From Inia geoffrensis (lineage: Eukaryota; Chordata; Mammalia; Artiodactyla; Iniidae), in contig CM070919.1 in NCBI GenBank assembly GCA_036417435.1, forward strand, positions 32,790,318 to 32,854,317: 64,000 nt of DNA. Reading direction: 5' to 3'. Position numbers and translations under genes: made by a program. Positions 11,781 through 21,736 of this stretch are shown here, in pieces. The notes under the pieces were generated by a model. The model saw only the letters and a list, made by a program, of their open reading frames with translations, had not been told where the DNA came from and made no database searches. How positions within the stretch are numbered: the stretch's first letter is position 1; the number at the start of each line of letters is the position of its first letter.

Positions 11781-13010
11781 AAACACAGAGTCAAGAAAAA
11801 TAGGGAAACAGAGGAATATGTTCCAAGTGAAAGAATAAGACAAAACCCCAGAAAAAAGAAAACACATTAGTGAAACGAAGATAAAATCTACCTGTTAAAA
11901 AATTCAAAGCAATGGTCATAAAAATGCTCACTGAACTGAGAAGAATGGGTGAACACAGTGAGAACTTCAAAGAGAGAAAAATTATAAGTACCAAACAGAA
12001 ACCACAGAACTGAAGAATACAACAAATGAACTAAAACATACACTAGAGGGGTTCATCAGCCGAACAGACGAAGCAGAATACTGGCTCAGTAATCTAGAAG
12101 ACGGGAAAACAGGACTCACCCAAACAGAGCAGAAGGAAAATACAAGACAGCTTAAGGAACCTCTCAGACCACATGAACCAGAGAATCATTCACATTATGG
12201 GGCGGGGGGCCAGCCTCAGAAGAAGGAAAGACAAAGGGCAGGGAAACTTATTTGAAAAAACAATGGCTAAACACTTCCCTAACCTGGGGAAGCAAACAGA
12301 CATGTAGGTCCAACAAGCCAGAGTGTTTCAAATAAGATGAACCAAAAGAGAGCCACACCAAGGTACATTATAATTAGCTGCAGAAGTTAAAGAGAATCTA
12401 AAAAGCAATAAGAGAAAAGCAACTTGATATGTAAAAGGAAAACCCATAAGAATACTAGCAGATTTTTCAGCAGAAACTTTGCAGGTCAGAAGGGAGTGGC
12501 ATGGGACTTCCCTGGTGGCACAGTGGTTAACAATCTGCCTGCCAATGCAGGGGACATGGGTTTGAGCCCTGGCCTGGAAAGATCCCACATGCCGTGGAGC
12601 AACTAAGCCTGTGCACCACAACTACTGAGCCTGCGTTCTAGAGCCTGCAAGCCACAATTACTGAGCCCGCGTGTCACAACTACTGAAGCCCACGCGCCTA
12701 GAGCCCATGCTCCGCAACGAGAAGGCTCCACAGTGAGAAGCCCATGCACCACAAAAAAGAGTAGCTCCCGCTCACCGCAACTAGAGAAAGCCCATGCACA
12801 GCAAGGAAGACCCAATGCAGCCAAAAATAAATAAATTTATTAAAAAAAAAAAAAAAGAAGGTAGTGGCACAATGTATTCCAAGTGCTGAAAGGAAAATAA
12901 CTTCCAACCGAGAATACTTTATCTGGCAAGGTTATCATTCAGAATGGAAGGAGGCTAAAGAATTTTCCAGACAAGCAAAATGTTAAAGGCAGTCCTGTAA
13001 GCTGAAAAGA
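11780..13010 (+). pseudogene. L1 ORF1 remnant, interrupted by a SINE
   Basis: Broken ORF1 sequence. The N-terminal and central parts lie at about 11780-12500. The C-terminal domain part runs from 12484 ('CAGGTCAGAAGGGAGTGG') and continues after the CHR-1-type SINE at 12870-12960 ('ACTTTATCTGGCAAGG' and a lysine-rich end). Stops and indels occur throughout. In an intact element this protein binds L1 RNA as a trimer. Confidence 0.65.
12503..12855 (+). mobile_element. Long CHR-1-type tRNA-derived SINE
   Basis: This SINE is about 350 bp. The GGGACTTCCCTGG head and tRNA-like part match the CHR-2 copies, but it has a longer 3' body of repeated 'CACAACTACTGAGCC' type phrases and an ATAAATAAATTTATTAAAA-rich end. 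Flanking target duplications are AGAAGGGAGTGGCA at 12488-12501 and AGAAGGTAGTGGCA at 12856-12869, with one mismatch. It inserted into the ORF1 part of the host L1. It has fewer CpG sites than the CHR-2 copies and is probably older. Confidence 0.92.
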
Positions 13011-14906
13011 AACGGCACTAATTAATAACAAGAAAACATAGGAAAATAAAAATCTCACATAGGAAAAAGGTAAATATATAGTAAAAGTTGTGGATTAATC
13101 ACTTACACAGCTAGTATGAAAGTTAATATACAAAATTAGTAAAAATTAAAACTATAATAATTAAATTATACACAAAATAAAAAATGTAAAATATGACATT
13201 AAAAACAAAACATGGAGGGGGGTAAAGATGTAGCGTTTTGGAATGAGTTAAAAATTAAGTTGCTAATAACTTAAAATAGACTGTTATATACATAGGGTGT
13301 TATATGTAAATCACACAGTAACCATAAAGCAAAAACCTATAGTAGATACAAAAATTAAAATGAGAAAGGAACCTAAGTATAATACCAAGGAAAGTCCTCA
13401 AACCATAAGAGAAGAGAAGAAACAGAGAGAAGCCACATAACCAGCCAGAAAACAAAGTGACAATAAGTAAGTACCTATCGATAACTGCTTTAACTGTAAA
13501 TAGACTATATGCACCAATCAAAAGACAGAGTGACTGAATGGATTAAAACCACAACACTAATACATATACTGCCTACAAGAGACTCACTTCAGAAGAAAGG
13601 GCACACACAAAGTGAAGAGATGGAAAATATATTTCATTAAAATTGAAATGAAAAGAGATGGTGTAGCTACAATCATATTAGACAAAGTAGACAGATACTG
13701 TAATAAAAGACCAAAAAAGGGCATTACATAATGATAAAGAAGTCAATCCAACAAGAAAATATAGCATTTGGAAATATATATGCACCCAACATAGAAGCAC
13801 CAAAATATACAAAGCAGATATTAACAGACCTAAAGGGAGAGATTGACAGCAATACAGTAATTGTAGGGGACTTTAACAGCCTACTTACATCAGTGAATAC
13901 ATCATCCAGAGAGAAAATCATTACAGAAACATTGGACTTAAACAACACATTAGACCAGTTAGAGAATGAATATATATAGAACATTTCATCCAAAAGCAGA
14001 ATACACATTTTTCTCAAGTGCACCTGGGATAGTCTCTAGGATAAATCATGTTAGACTACAAAACAAATCTCAGTAAATTTAAGAATTTTAATGTATTTAA
14101 ATTATATTAAGCATTTTTTCTGACCACAATGGTATGAAACTAGAAATCAGTCACTAGGAAAAAATGAAAAAAAATCACTAATATGTGGAGGTTAAACAAC
14201 ACACTACTGAACAGTCATTGGATCCACAAAGAAACCAAAGGAGAAATAAGAATATATCTTGAGACAAATAAAAATGGAAATACAACATACTAAAATCTGT
14301 GGGATGCAGCCAAAGCAGTTCTAAGAGGGAACCTTGTAGCAATACAGGCCTATGTCAAGAAACAAAAAAAATCTGAAATAAACAATTTAACTTTATACTT
14401 AAAGGAACTAGAAAAAGAAAAGATTAGAGTAGAAATAAAGACTAAAAAACTCAAACTAAGAACTGGTTCTTTGAAAACATGAAACTTTAACTAGACTTAT
14501 CAAGAAAAAAGTGTAGGCTCAGATAAAATCAGAAATGAAAGAAGTTACAGCTGACAACACAGAAATACAAAGAATCATAAGAAACTACTATGAACAATTA
14601 CATGCCAACAAATTGGACAACCTATAACAAATAAACTCTTAGAATCATACAATCTTCCAAGACTGAATCAGCAGGAAATAGTAAATCTAAATAAACTGAT
14701 TACTCGTAAGGAGATTGAATGTGTAATCAAAAGCCTCCAAACAAATAAAAGGCCAGGACCAGACAGTTTCACTGGTGATTTCTATCAAATATTCAAATAT
14801 TTAATACCTATCCTCAAACTCTTCCAAAAAAATTGAAGAGAGCACACTTCCACACTCATTTTATGATCAGCATTACCCTGATACTGAAACAAAAGACATC
14901 ACCAAA

Positions 14907-14928
14907 AAAAAAAAAAAAAAAAATTAGA
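14907..14928. repeat. Poly-A tract inside L1 ORF2
   Basis: An expanded A run interrupts the coding order of the L1 reverse-transcriptase region, between the 'gacatcacc' and 'ttagaggccagtatccc' segments. In the related copy at 60750-60775 this place has only a short A-rich stretch, so the run looks like a local expansion. Confidence 0.6.
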
Positions 14929-15154
14929 GGCCAGTATCCCTGACGAACACTGATACAACAATCCTCAACAAAATATTAGCTATTAGCAAACCAAATCACA
15001 ATCTGTTAAAAGGTTCATATACTATGATCAAGTGAGATTTATTCCAAGGATGCAAGGATAGTTCAATATTCACAAATCTACCAACATGATACACTCAACA
15101 AACTGAAGGATGTAAATCATATGATTCTCAGTAGATGCAAAAAAAGCATTTGAG

Positions 15155-15330
15155 GGGCTTCCCTGGTAGCGCAGTTGTTGGGAGTCCGCCTGCCGATGCA
15201 GGGGACACGGGTTCGTGCCGCGGAGCGGCTGGGCCCGTGAGCCATGGCCGCTGAGCCTGCGCGTCCGGAGCCTGTGCTCCGCAGCGGGAGAGGCCACAAC
15301 AGTGAGAGGCCCGTGTACCACAAAAAAAAA
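15155..15330 (+). mobile_element. CHR-2-type SINE with an internal deletion
   Basis: This is a CHR-2 SINE inserted into the L1 reverse-transcriptase region. It is flanked by the target duplication AAAAAAAGCATTTGA at 15139-15153, repeated immediately after the A-tail and ending at 15343. Compared with the 8599 copy it lacks about 25 bp between two TGCC copies just after the B box, so the CCGGTCCGGGAAG segment is missing. The B box GGTTCGTGCC itself is kept. The matching target duplication shows the element inserted as one unit. Confidence 0.93.
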
Positions 15331-15436
15331 AAAAAGCATTTGACAAAATTCAACATCCATTTATGAAAAAAACTCTAAACAAAATGAGTATAGAGGGAAC
15401 ATAATTCAACATAATAAAGACCATATATAACAAGCC

Positions 15437-15735
15437 AGAGGGGAGAGGGATTGTGGAGTGAGAAAAGTGGGTGAAGGGGGACAAGAGGAACAAATTAGTG
15501 GTTATAAGTCATGGAGAGGTAATGCACAGCATGATGACTATAGTTACTAATACTGTAGTGCCTACTTGAGAGCTGCCAAGAGAGTAAATCCTAAAAGCTA
15601 ACTTTGTATGACGACGGATGCTAACTAGACTAACTGTGGGCATCATTTTGCAATGCATGCAAATATCAAATCATTATGTATACATTTGAAACCAGAATGT
15701 CTATTATACCTCAATAAAAAAATTTAATTTAGAAG
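15437..15735 (+). mobile_element. 3' UTR of the older L1
   Basis: Purine-rich start, then phrases typical of the L1MA/L1MB-like 3' end, including a 'GCACAGCATGATGACTATAGTTA' type segment and an AATAAA-containing end near 15710. A similar 3' end occurs at 49150-49515, which supports the assignment. Confidence 0.7.
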
Positions 15736-17003
15736 GGACATATGCCTGTCTTCTTTGAGAAGCTCTGAACTAGTAGAGATTCTCTTAATCTAAAAGTAAA
15801 GTCATGTTAGAAAGAAGATGAGAAAGCAGAATCTAATATAGTCAGCCCCCATCTCACTCTATGGCACTGAACTATAGCAGCAACAAATTTCTACATTTAC
15901 TGTTCAATGCTACTGTACATACAAGTATAAACAAATAAACACTTATTATGTAAGTAGTTCTGAAATCCGCCCCCCCCCATACACAAACTATCATATGACA
16001 TAAAACTGAAATAGAATGTGCTTAAAGAAGCTGTTAACCTGCGCTGGTCAACGTTCCACAGCATGTGTGTTTGGGGGGTTATTACAAGGACGTCTAATGT
16101 TGGATTTCCACAAAAGCAGATCCTGGGACAAAAGACCTGAGGACAATTTTGGAGGAATCTGATAAAGCACCTATAGGGGAAAAAAGCAAGTGAGAGATAT
16201 GGAAGAACATGAAACCCTCACAGCTTGTATTCATAACCACATTTCCATTGTGGCCACCTGGGTCTCAGACCTGGTGGGGACTTCTTGGAAACGGTTTAGA
16301 TCAAACCTAAGAGTAGCTCACTTGAGGGGCAAGGAAACTGGAACGCTTATATGCCAATTCCCATTCATTATTGAGAGCTGTTTCACAAAGTCTTTTTTTA
16401 CAGATAAGTTGTTACAGCAACAGTAAGAAACTAATACCACATCAAATTATACCTCTGATGATATGAATGGTAGGATACCTTGTTGGTGGGATGATAGTAA
16501 GGGTTCCGTTTTTGTTTTTAGAATGCCACATTGCAAGTATCCATATTAATGTATCATTTCCTTGCATAGTAATTATACTTCTAGGAAACAGAATTGTGTG
16601 CCAAAGGCATTTATCCAGATGTCCAATGAAGTATTCACTCATCATTATTTATGGAACGCTATGCTACATATCTTCAATTTACTCTCTAAATCACCCCCAC
16701 TGTATCAAATAGATCATTTGCCAGCTAGCTTCTTGTTGGGCATGGGCAATGGAAAGCCCTGTATGTTATAGGAGACAGAAGGGCGAGTGTAATCAAATAA
16801 TACATTCTCCCAGCTCCCTTCTTGCAGAATCTCCCCTCGTGGGCTGGCTATAGTCCAATACCTAAGCCATAACTCCAATGGGATGGATTCTCTACAGCAT
16901 TCTTGTTCTCTCTCCATTTGACCCTTCAGTGGATAATAACTCACTGAAATTAACCCAATTCCAGCGTGCCTTCTATTTCCTGCCAGCCATGATACAAGCA
17001 TTT
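15736..17003. other. Unassigned sequence, part possibly an old dispersed repeat
   Basis: No gene supported. A C run lies near 15968-15978. The stretch at about 16760-16990 resembles, in wording only, a widely dispersed old mammalian repeat ('CCCAGCTCCCTTCTTGCAG ... GGGCTGGCTATAG'), but I cannot name the family. The part at 16190-16440 keeps a 78-residue open frame with no recognisable domain. I see nothing that supports translation. Confidence 0.4.
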
Positions 17004-17017
17004 ACTACATGGCAGGT

Positions 17018-17363
17018 TTTTTTTTAAATTTTATTTACTTTTGGCTGCATTGGGTCTTCACTGCTGTGCATGGGCTTTCTCTAGTTGCAGCAAGTGGGGG
17101 CTACTCTTCATTGCGGTGTGTGGGCTTCTCATTGCAGTGGCTACTCTTGTTGTGGAGCACGGGCTCTAGGCATGTGGGCTTCAATAGTTGTGGTGCATGG
17201 GCTCAGTAGTTGTGGCTTATGGGTTCTAGAGCGCAAGCTCAGTAGTTGTGGCTCACAGGCTTAGTTGTTCCGCAGCATGTGGGATCTTCCTGGGCCAGGG
17301 CTCGAACCTGTGTCCCCTGCATTGGCAGGCAGATTCTTAACCACTGATCCACCAGGGAAGCCC
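17018..17363 (-). mobile_element. Long CHR-1-type SINE, antisense
   Basis: The reverse complement carries the GGGCTTCCCTGG head (right end), a tRNA-like part with a B-box-like GGTTCGAGCCC, and the long CHR-1-like 3' body, ending in poly-A (poly-T at 17018). Target duplications are CTACATGGCAGGT (17005-17017) and CTACATGGTAGGT (17364-17376), with one mismatch. It lies just outside the 3' end of an L2. Confidence 0.92.
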
Positions 17364-18331
17364 CTACATGGTAGGTATTAATATTACTATAGTTGTCACC
17401 ATTCCATCACACATTTAGTTCATTCTAGTGAGGAAGTCTAACGACACAAATATAAATGAAGAAAATTTATGGATTTATGAGAGAAACAATGAAGAAAAAA
17501 AGGAGTGAATTTTCTGGGCATTGAAATAGGCCAAGGGAATATTCTTGAAAAGATTTCCCTGAGTAACCTGGAGGAATTGAGGGGTTGTCTGACTTTCTGG
17601 GCAGGGGGTAAGGGAAAAGGAAGCATTCCACCTAGACAGAGGTCACTCAGAGCAACAACCCTGGATGAAAATGTGCCTAATATGTGTGATCAATCGTGAA
17701 GGGTCCACAGTGACTGGAGGGGAGTAAGAGGGGGAACAACCACAAGTGGTCAGTCAGCTCGTGGAGAATTCTGTAAGAGCTTGTCAAGAATTCAGCATTC
17801 AATCTGGGTGAAATAAATGGTGAATGCAGGTATTTTAGCAGGAAATGAAATGATGTGTCTTACATTTTAATAAAATCACTCCTGCTATCATGAAGCTGAG
17901 AGTGATGTGGAGAAAAGGCTGTAATGGTATGACCAGTTAGGAGGAAAAAGCAATAATCCAGGAAAGAGATGTTCAGAACTCTGACAGGGGACAGTGCTGA
18001 GGATGTAGAAAGTCAATTTATTTCCGGACACTTGTGGATTTTGAAAAAAATATAATGCAGATGAAGATAGAGAAAAAATAATTTATAGTTTATAATAGGC
18101 TAACATCAAGATTTTTGTGGTCAGAACAACTGAGAAGTTTTAGTTGACTTTTACTAAGATGAGAAAGGTTTCTGTAGGAGCTGATTTCATTGACAGGTCA
18201 GTTTTGTATATGTTATGTTTGATATGTATACTATATATCAAAGAAAAATTTGAGTAGGTGACTAAAAATATGGATCTCTTTTCAGAGGAGTAGATGAGTC
18301 TGTATACATACATTTGGGAGTTAGCACCATA

Positions 18332-18619
18332 TTACAACTTAAAGCTGTGAGGCCAGATAAGATTACCTAGGGCTTTTGTACAAACATATAAGAGAAACAG
18401 TAAGAGGACTGGGTTCTGAGTCAGTTCAACATTTAGATGCCGGCTTTGTGAGATGCGGTGGGGGGAAACAAAAAAACAAAAACAAAAACAAAACCTTAGA
18501 AATAGCAGCCAGTGGGTAGGAGAGTCAAGAGATAATGTGCCATGAACAAATGAACTGAGTCTTTCAAGAAGGATATAATGACCCATAATGTCAAATGTTG
18601 TCAGCAGCATAACCACCAA
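18332..18619 (-). pseudogene. L2 reverse transcriptase remnant
   Basis: A 95-residue open frame whose N-terminal third matches the L2 reverse-transcriptase block around the first catalytic aspartate. An F-D pair sits in LLTTFDI at residues 5-11, followed by ILLERLSSF. The middle has degenerated and the CAAAA-type simple repeat at 18469-18493 runs through it. It would not be functional. It is listed because it identifies the element. Confidence 0.7.
18469..18493. repeat. (CAAAA)n simple repeat
   Basis: Several units of CAAAA/CAAAAA following a G run within the old L2 sequence. Confidence 0.8.
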
Positions 18620-19196
18620 AAAATGTCACAAACATTGTTAATAGGCTGAATAAAATCACGTCTGGGAATTAATTATTCTAAGTATTAATATAGAAGATAT
18701 TGGGAAGCTTGGTAAGGGTTGAGGGGTGAAATTCTGGATGAATTTAAGAGAACTGCAGGTAGAAAGTTTTCAAAGAGCTAGAAGGGCTGGTTTCTGGGGA
18801 GGGAGTGGTTTTGTTATGCGTAGCATTTAAAATAGAAGTAATAAAAGTGTATTTGAACAGTGAATAAATGGTACAGGATAGAAAATAATGAGACAAGAAG
18901 GTAGCACTAAACACATAAAAGAAAGGGTTGACCTTAGCTAAGAACAAGGTCAGTTCAGCCACTGTAGGAGAGAAGCAGATGATATAGGTAGAAATGCATA
19001 TACGTGGGAATTGGGAACTTGCAGAAGTTCTCATAGTTTACTGTTTTCTCAGTGAAAAGAAAAAAATAGGTCAGCAGCTGAGCATGAGAGGAGAAAATTA
19101 GATATTAGAGGTTTTGAAGAAAAAGGATAATGCAGGAGCCTGATGTGTGAGAGAGGGAGAGAGGGAACGGAGAATAAATGCATGATTGTCTAAAAA

Positions 19197-19208
19197 CCAA
19201 AAGCCCAG
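19197..19208. repeat. Left target-site duplication of the full-length L1
   Basis: CCAAAAGCCCAG, repeated exactly at 26041-26052. A perfect 12-bp duplication fits insertion by L1 target-primed reverse transcription and fixes the element borders. Confidence 0.88.
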
Positions 19209-20787
19209 GAGTGGCAGAGTCAAGACATGGAATTCGCATCTCCACCCAACTAGGGCACCAATCAGGCATTGGTGGGGGACCACAGAGACCTAAGGGGACG
19301 GGAGGAACCCCCAGTGACTAGGTAGGACGTGGGGCCTGGGAAGAGTGAAGGGAGCAGAGGAGGCGGGACAGGACTGGTGCCCCCTGAAGGGCGGCTGCAG
19401 GAGGGGAAGGGATCCCACACCCGAAGGGGGAAATTGGGAGACCACTGTGAGGACAGAGGATCAAAAGGGAGCATGGCCACGTTTCCCCTACCCACTTGGG
19501 CCTCCAGGAGCCTATTCAGAACCCAGGTCTGATCCTCTGCCCACCAAGGCCCCCTCCAACCACATGGGTCCTGAGGCAGAGGAAGGGAGAGAAGGGGGAG
19601 CAAAAGTAAAGGCTGGGCCTACGGGATGGCACCCCTGAAGGGCGGCTGTGGGAGAGAAGGAGTTCCTATACTCAGCAGGACCCACCCATGCATGGTTAGG
19701 GCTCCAGCAGTGAAGACAGGGGGAGACCCTGGGGGAGACTGGGGGGTGCAGAGGAATGGAAGGGAAAGGGGCCAGTGCTTTCCCTAACCACAGAGGCACT
19801 GGGGAGCCTGTTGGCCCCCCAGGCCTAATCCTCTGCCCTTGGAGCCTTTCTCCTGCCCCTCACAGCCCAAGCCCTGCCCCTACACCCCCCACCAGGGCCC
19901 CACCTCTACACTCAGAGACCCCCTCTGAGACCCCCTAAACCCCACCCACACACCTTCACTCAGGGCCCTACCTCCAAACTCTGGAACTCCACACTAGGTA
20001 GGCCCTCCTTTCCACATGCTGCCTCTCCCCTTCTGAGCAGATCCGAAGCAGAGGCCCCGCCCCATGCTTGAATGTGCCCTGCCTAGGCCCCACCCCCAAG
20101 GCCTTTTCTGAGTGCTAGAATCCTGAGCCTAGGTCTCGGCCCACCCTAAACCCCACCCCTGCCTAAGTTCCATCCCCACCTAAACACCACTCCCATAGCC
20201 AAGGCTTTTTAAAATTTTTTTTTTCTTTTTTCCGCTTTTAGATTACAATTATGTTTTACCTTGTTGATTCATTTATATTTTTATTTTTTCTAATAAATAT
20301 TTTATTTTCTAATTTTATTTTATTCTTTATACCTTGTTATTGTTCTCTCCTTTTGGCTTGTTCCCCTTTTATTTTTTTCTTTATTCTGTTGTGGTTTTAT
20401 TTTACCTTGTTACAGTTGTTTCAATTATATTTATATTTTTCCTAATATATTTTTTATTTTTCTAATTTTATTTTGCTTTTTACTCTTTGTTATTTTATTG
20501 CTCCTTTTCTTCTTTTTCTTTTTTTGGCTGCACCATGCAGTTTGCAGGATCTTGGTTTCCAGGCCGAGGGCTGGGCCCAAGCTCCTGTGGTGGGAGTGCC
20601 GAGTGCAAACTGCTGAAATAACAGAGAACCACATGCCCCAGGGAATATTAATTGGAGTGACGCCTCCTGGAGGTCATCATCACAGCACCAACACCAGGCT
20701 CTATCCAACTGTGAGCAAACTCCTGTGCTGGACGCCTCAGGCAAAACAACCAGTAAGACAGGAATACAGCCCCACCCACCAAAAAAG
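19209..20787 (+). promoter_or_regulatory. L1 5' UTR with monomer-like duplication and T-rich tract
   Basis: The leader is GC-rich (19209-20205), in sharp contrast to its AT-rich surroundings. It contains a repeated block. CTGAAGGGCGGCTG occurs at 19384 and 19635, 251 bp apart, and downstream parts of the block also recur (a 'TCCTCTGCCC' segment at 19533 and 19829), so at least two monomer-like units are present. A pyrimidine-rich and then TTTTATTT-rich tract follows (20205-20525), then a 260-bp part aligned with the 3' end of the leader of the L1 at 57708. L1 leaders normally hold an internal RNA polymerase II promoter. No core element can be pinpointed by eye. The open frames here are not believed to be coding. 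Confidence 0.75.
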
Positions 20788-21736
20788 TGAAACAAAAAAA
20801 TGTTACAGAGGAAGGAGCAAGGTAAAAACCTACAAGACCAAATAAATGAGGACAAAATAGGTAACCTATCTGAAAAAGAATTCCAAGTAATGACAGTAAA
20901 GGTGATCCAAAAATCTTGGAAACAGAATGGAGAAAATACAAGAAACATTTAACAAGGATCTAGAAGAACTAAAGAGCAAACAGTGATGAACAACACAATA
21001 ACTGAAATTAAAAATACTCTAGAAGGAATCAATAGCAGAATAACTGAGGCAGAAGAAAGGAGAAGTGAGCTGGAAGGTAAAATGGTGGAGATAACAGCCA
21101 GGGAGCAGAATAAAGAAAAAAGAATGAAAAGAATTGAGGACAGTCTCAGAGACCTCTGGGACAACATTAAACATACCAACATTGGAATTATATGGGTCCC
21201 AGAAGAAGAAGAGAAAAAGAAAGGGTCTGAGAAAATATTTGAAGACATTATAGTTGAAAACTTCCTAACATAGGAAAGGAAATGGTCAATCAAGTCTAGG
21301 AAGCACAGAGAGTCCCATACAGGATAAACCCAAAGAGAAACACACCACACATATTAATCAAACTATCAAAAATGAAATACAAAGAAAAAATATTAAAAGC
21401 ATCAAGGGAAAAGCAACAAATAACATACAAGGGAATCCCCATAAGGTTTAACAGCTGATCTTTCAGCAGAAACTCTGCAAGCCAGAAGGGAGTGGCAGGA
21501 CATATTTAAAAGTGATGAAAGGGAAAAAACTACAACCAAGATTACTCTACCCAGCAAGGATCTCATTCAGATTCAATGGAGAAATTAAAAACTTTACAGA
21601 CAAGCAAAAGCTAAGAGAATTCAGCACCACCAAACCAGTTACAACAAATGCTAAAGGAACTTCTCTAGGCAGGAAACACAAGAGAAGGAAACGACCTGCA
21701 ATAACAAACCCAAAACAATTAAGAAAATGGGAGTAG
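20788..21736 (+). pseudogene. L1 ORF1 (RNA-binding protein), disabled
   Basis: The open stretch 20983-21273 shows a coiled-coil-like helix (EIKNTLEGINSRITEAEERR, residues 8-27, then more heptad-like sequence). It runs into the start of the RRM-like domain (NIGIIWVPE) and ends at a premature TAG (21271-21273). The C-terminal domain is open again at 21512-21736, ending in a basic tail. A further break lies upstream near 20845. The original start codon cannot be recovered: the position expected to hold it reads GTG. The last codons overlap the ORF2 start. Confidence 0.8.

Larger units (their letters stand above)
13490..15436 (+). pseudogene. L1 ORF2 remnant: endonuclease and truncated reverse transcriptase
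   Basis: ORF2 normally encodes an APE-type endonuclease and a reverse transcriptase. An endonuclease stretch is open at 13731-13979 and contains the motif VGDFNSLLT (an altered GDFNT motif). The reverse-transcriptase entry motif of the PGPDSFTGDFYQ type lies near 14755-14790. Frames change repeatedly between these. A CHR-2 SINE interrupts it at 15155. At about 15436 the reading stops and L1 3' UTR sequence follows directly, so the RT active-site region and the C-terminal half of ORF2 are gone. Confidence 0.75.
10110..15735 (+). mobile_element. Older near full-length L1, internally deleted, carrying two SINEs
   Basis: The order is L1-like throughout: 5' UTR (10110-11780), ORF1 remnant (about 11780-13010), spacer, ORF2 endonuclease and start of the reverse transcriptase (about 13490-15436), then an abrupt jump to an L1 3' UTR (about 15437-15735). 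SINEs sit at 12503-12855 and 15155-15330. A possible degraded target duplication is the AAATTTAA-type sequence at 10099-10114 and 15720-15735, which I hold loosely. The element is older than the L1s at 19209 and 57708, judging from its stop density. All coding parts are dead. Confidence 0.8.
17395..19208 (-). mobile_element. Antisense L2 LINE, 3' part (left piece of a split element)
   Basis: Read on the minus strand this is an ancient L2 (CR1-clade) LINE, with the 3' end at left and the reverse transcriptase to the right. The minus frame at 18332-18619 keeps an L2 RT-like phrase LLTTFDIMGHYILLERLSSF (equivalent to the FDTVDH...LLERL motif). The place of the catalytic YADD motif, about 18318-18345, is mutated beyond recognition. 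The element continues after the L1 insertion at 26053-26215. It is dead and very old. Confidence 0.75.

Noticed and set aside
17018..17363. Protein-like open frames in SINEs (recurring [19 protein letters not shown] peptides)
   Set aside because: The same peptides recur in every CHR-2 copy because the DNA is the same repeat. They are not genes.
19209..20205. CpG-island promoter of a host gene
   Set aside because: The GC-rich block starts exactly at the L1 target duplication and is followed by L1 ORF1. It belongs to the transposon.
20205..20525. T-rich tract taken as a poly-A tail of an antisense element
   Set aside because: The same tract occurs at the equivalent place in the 57708 L1 leader (58925-59158), so it is part of the L1 5' UTR.
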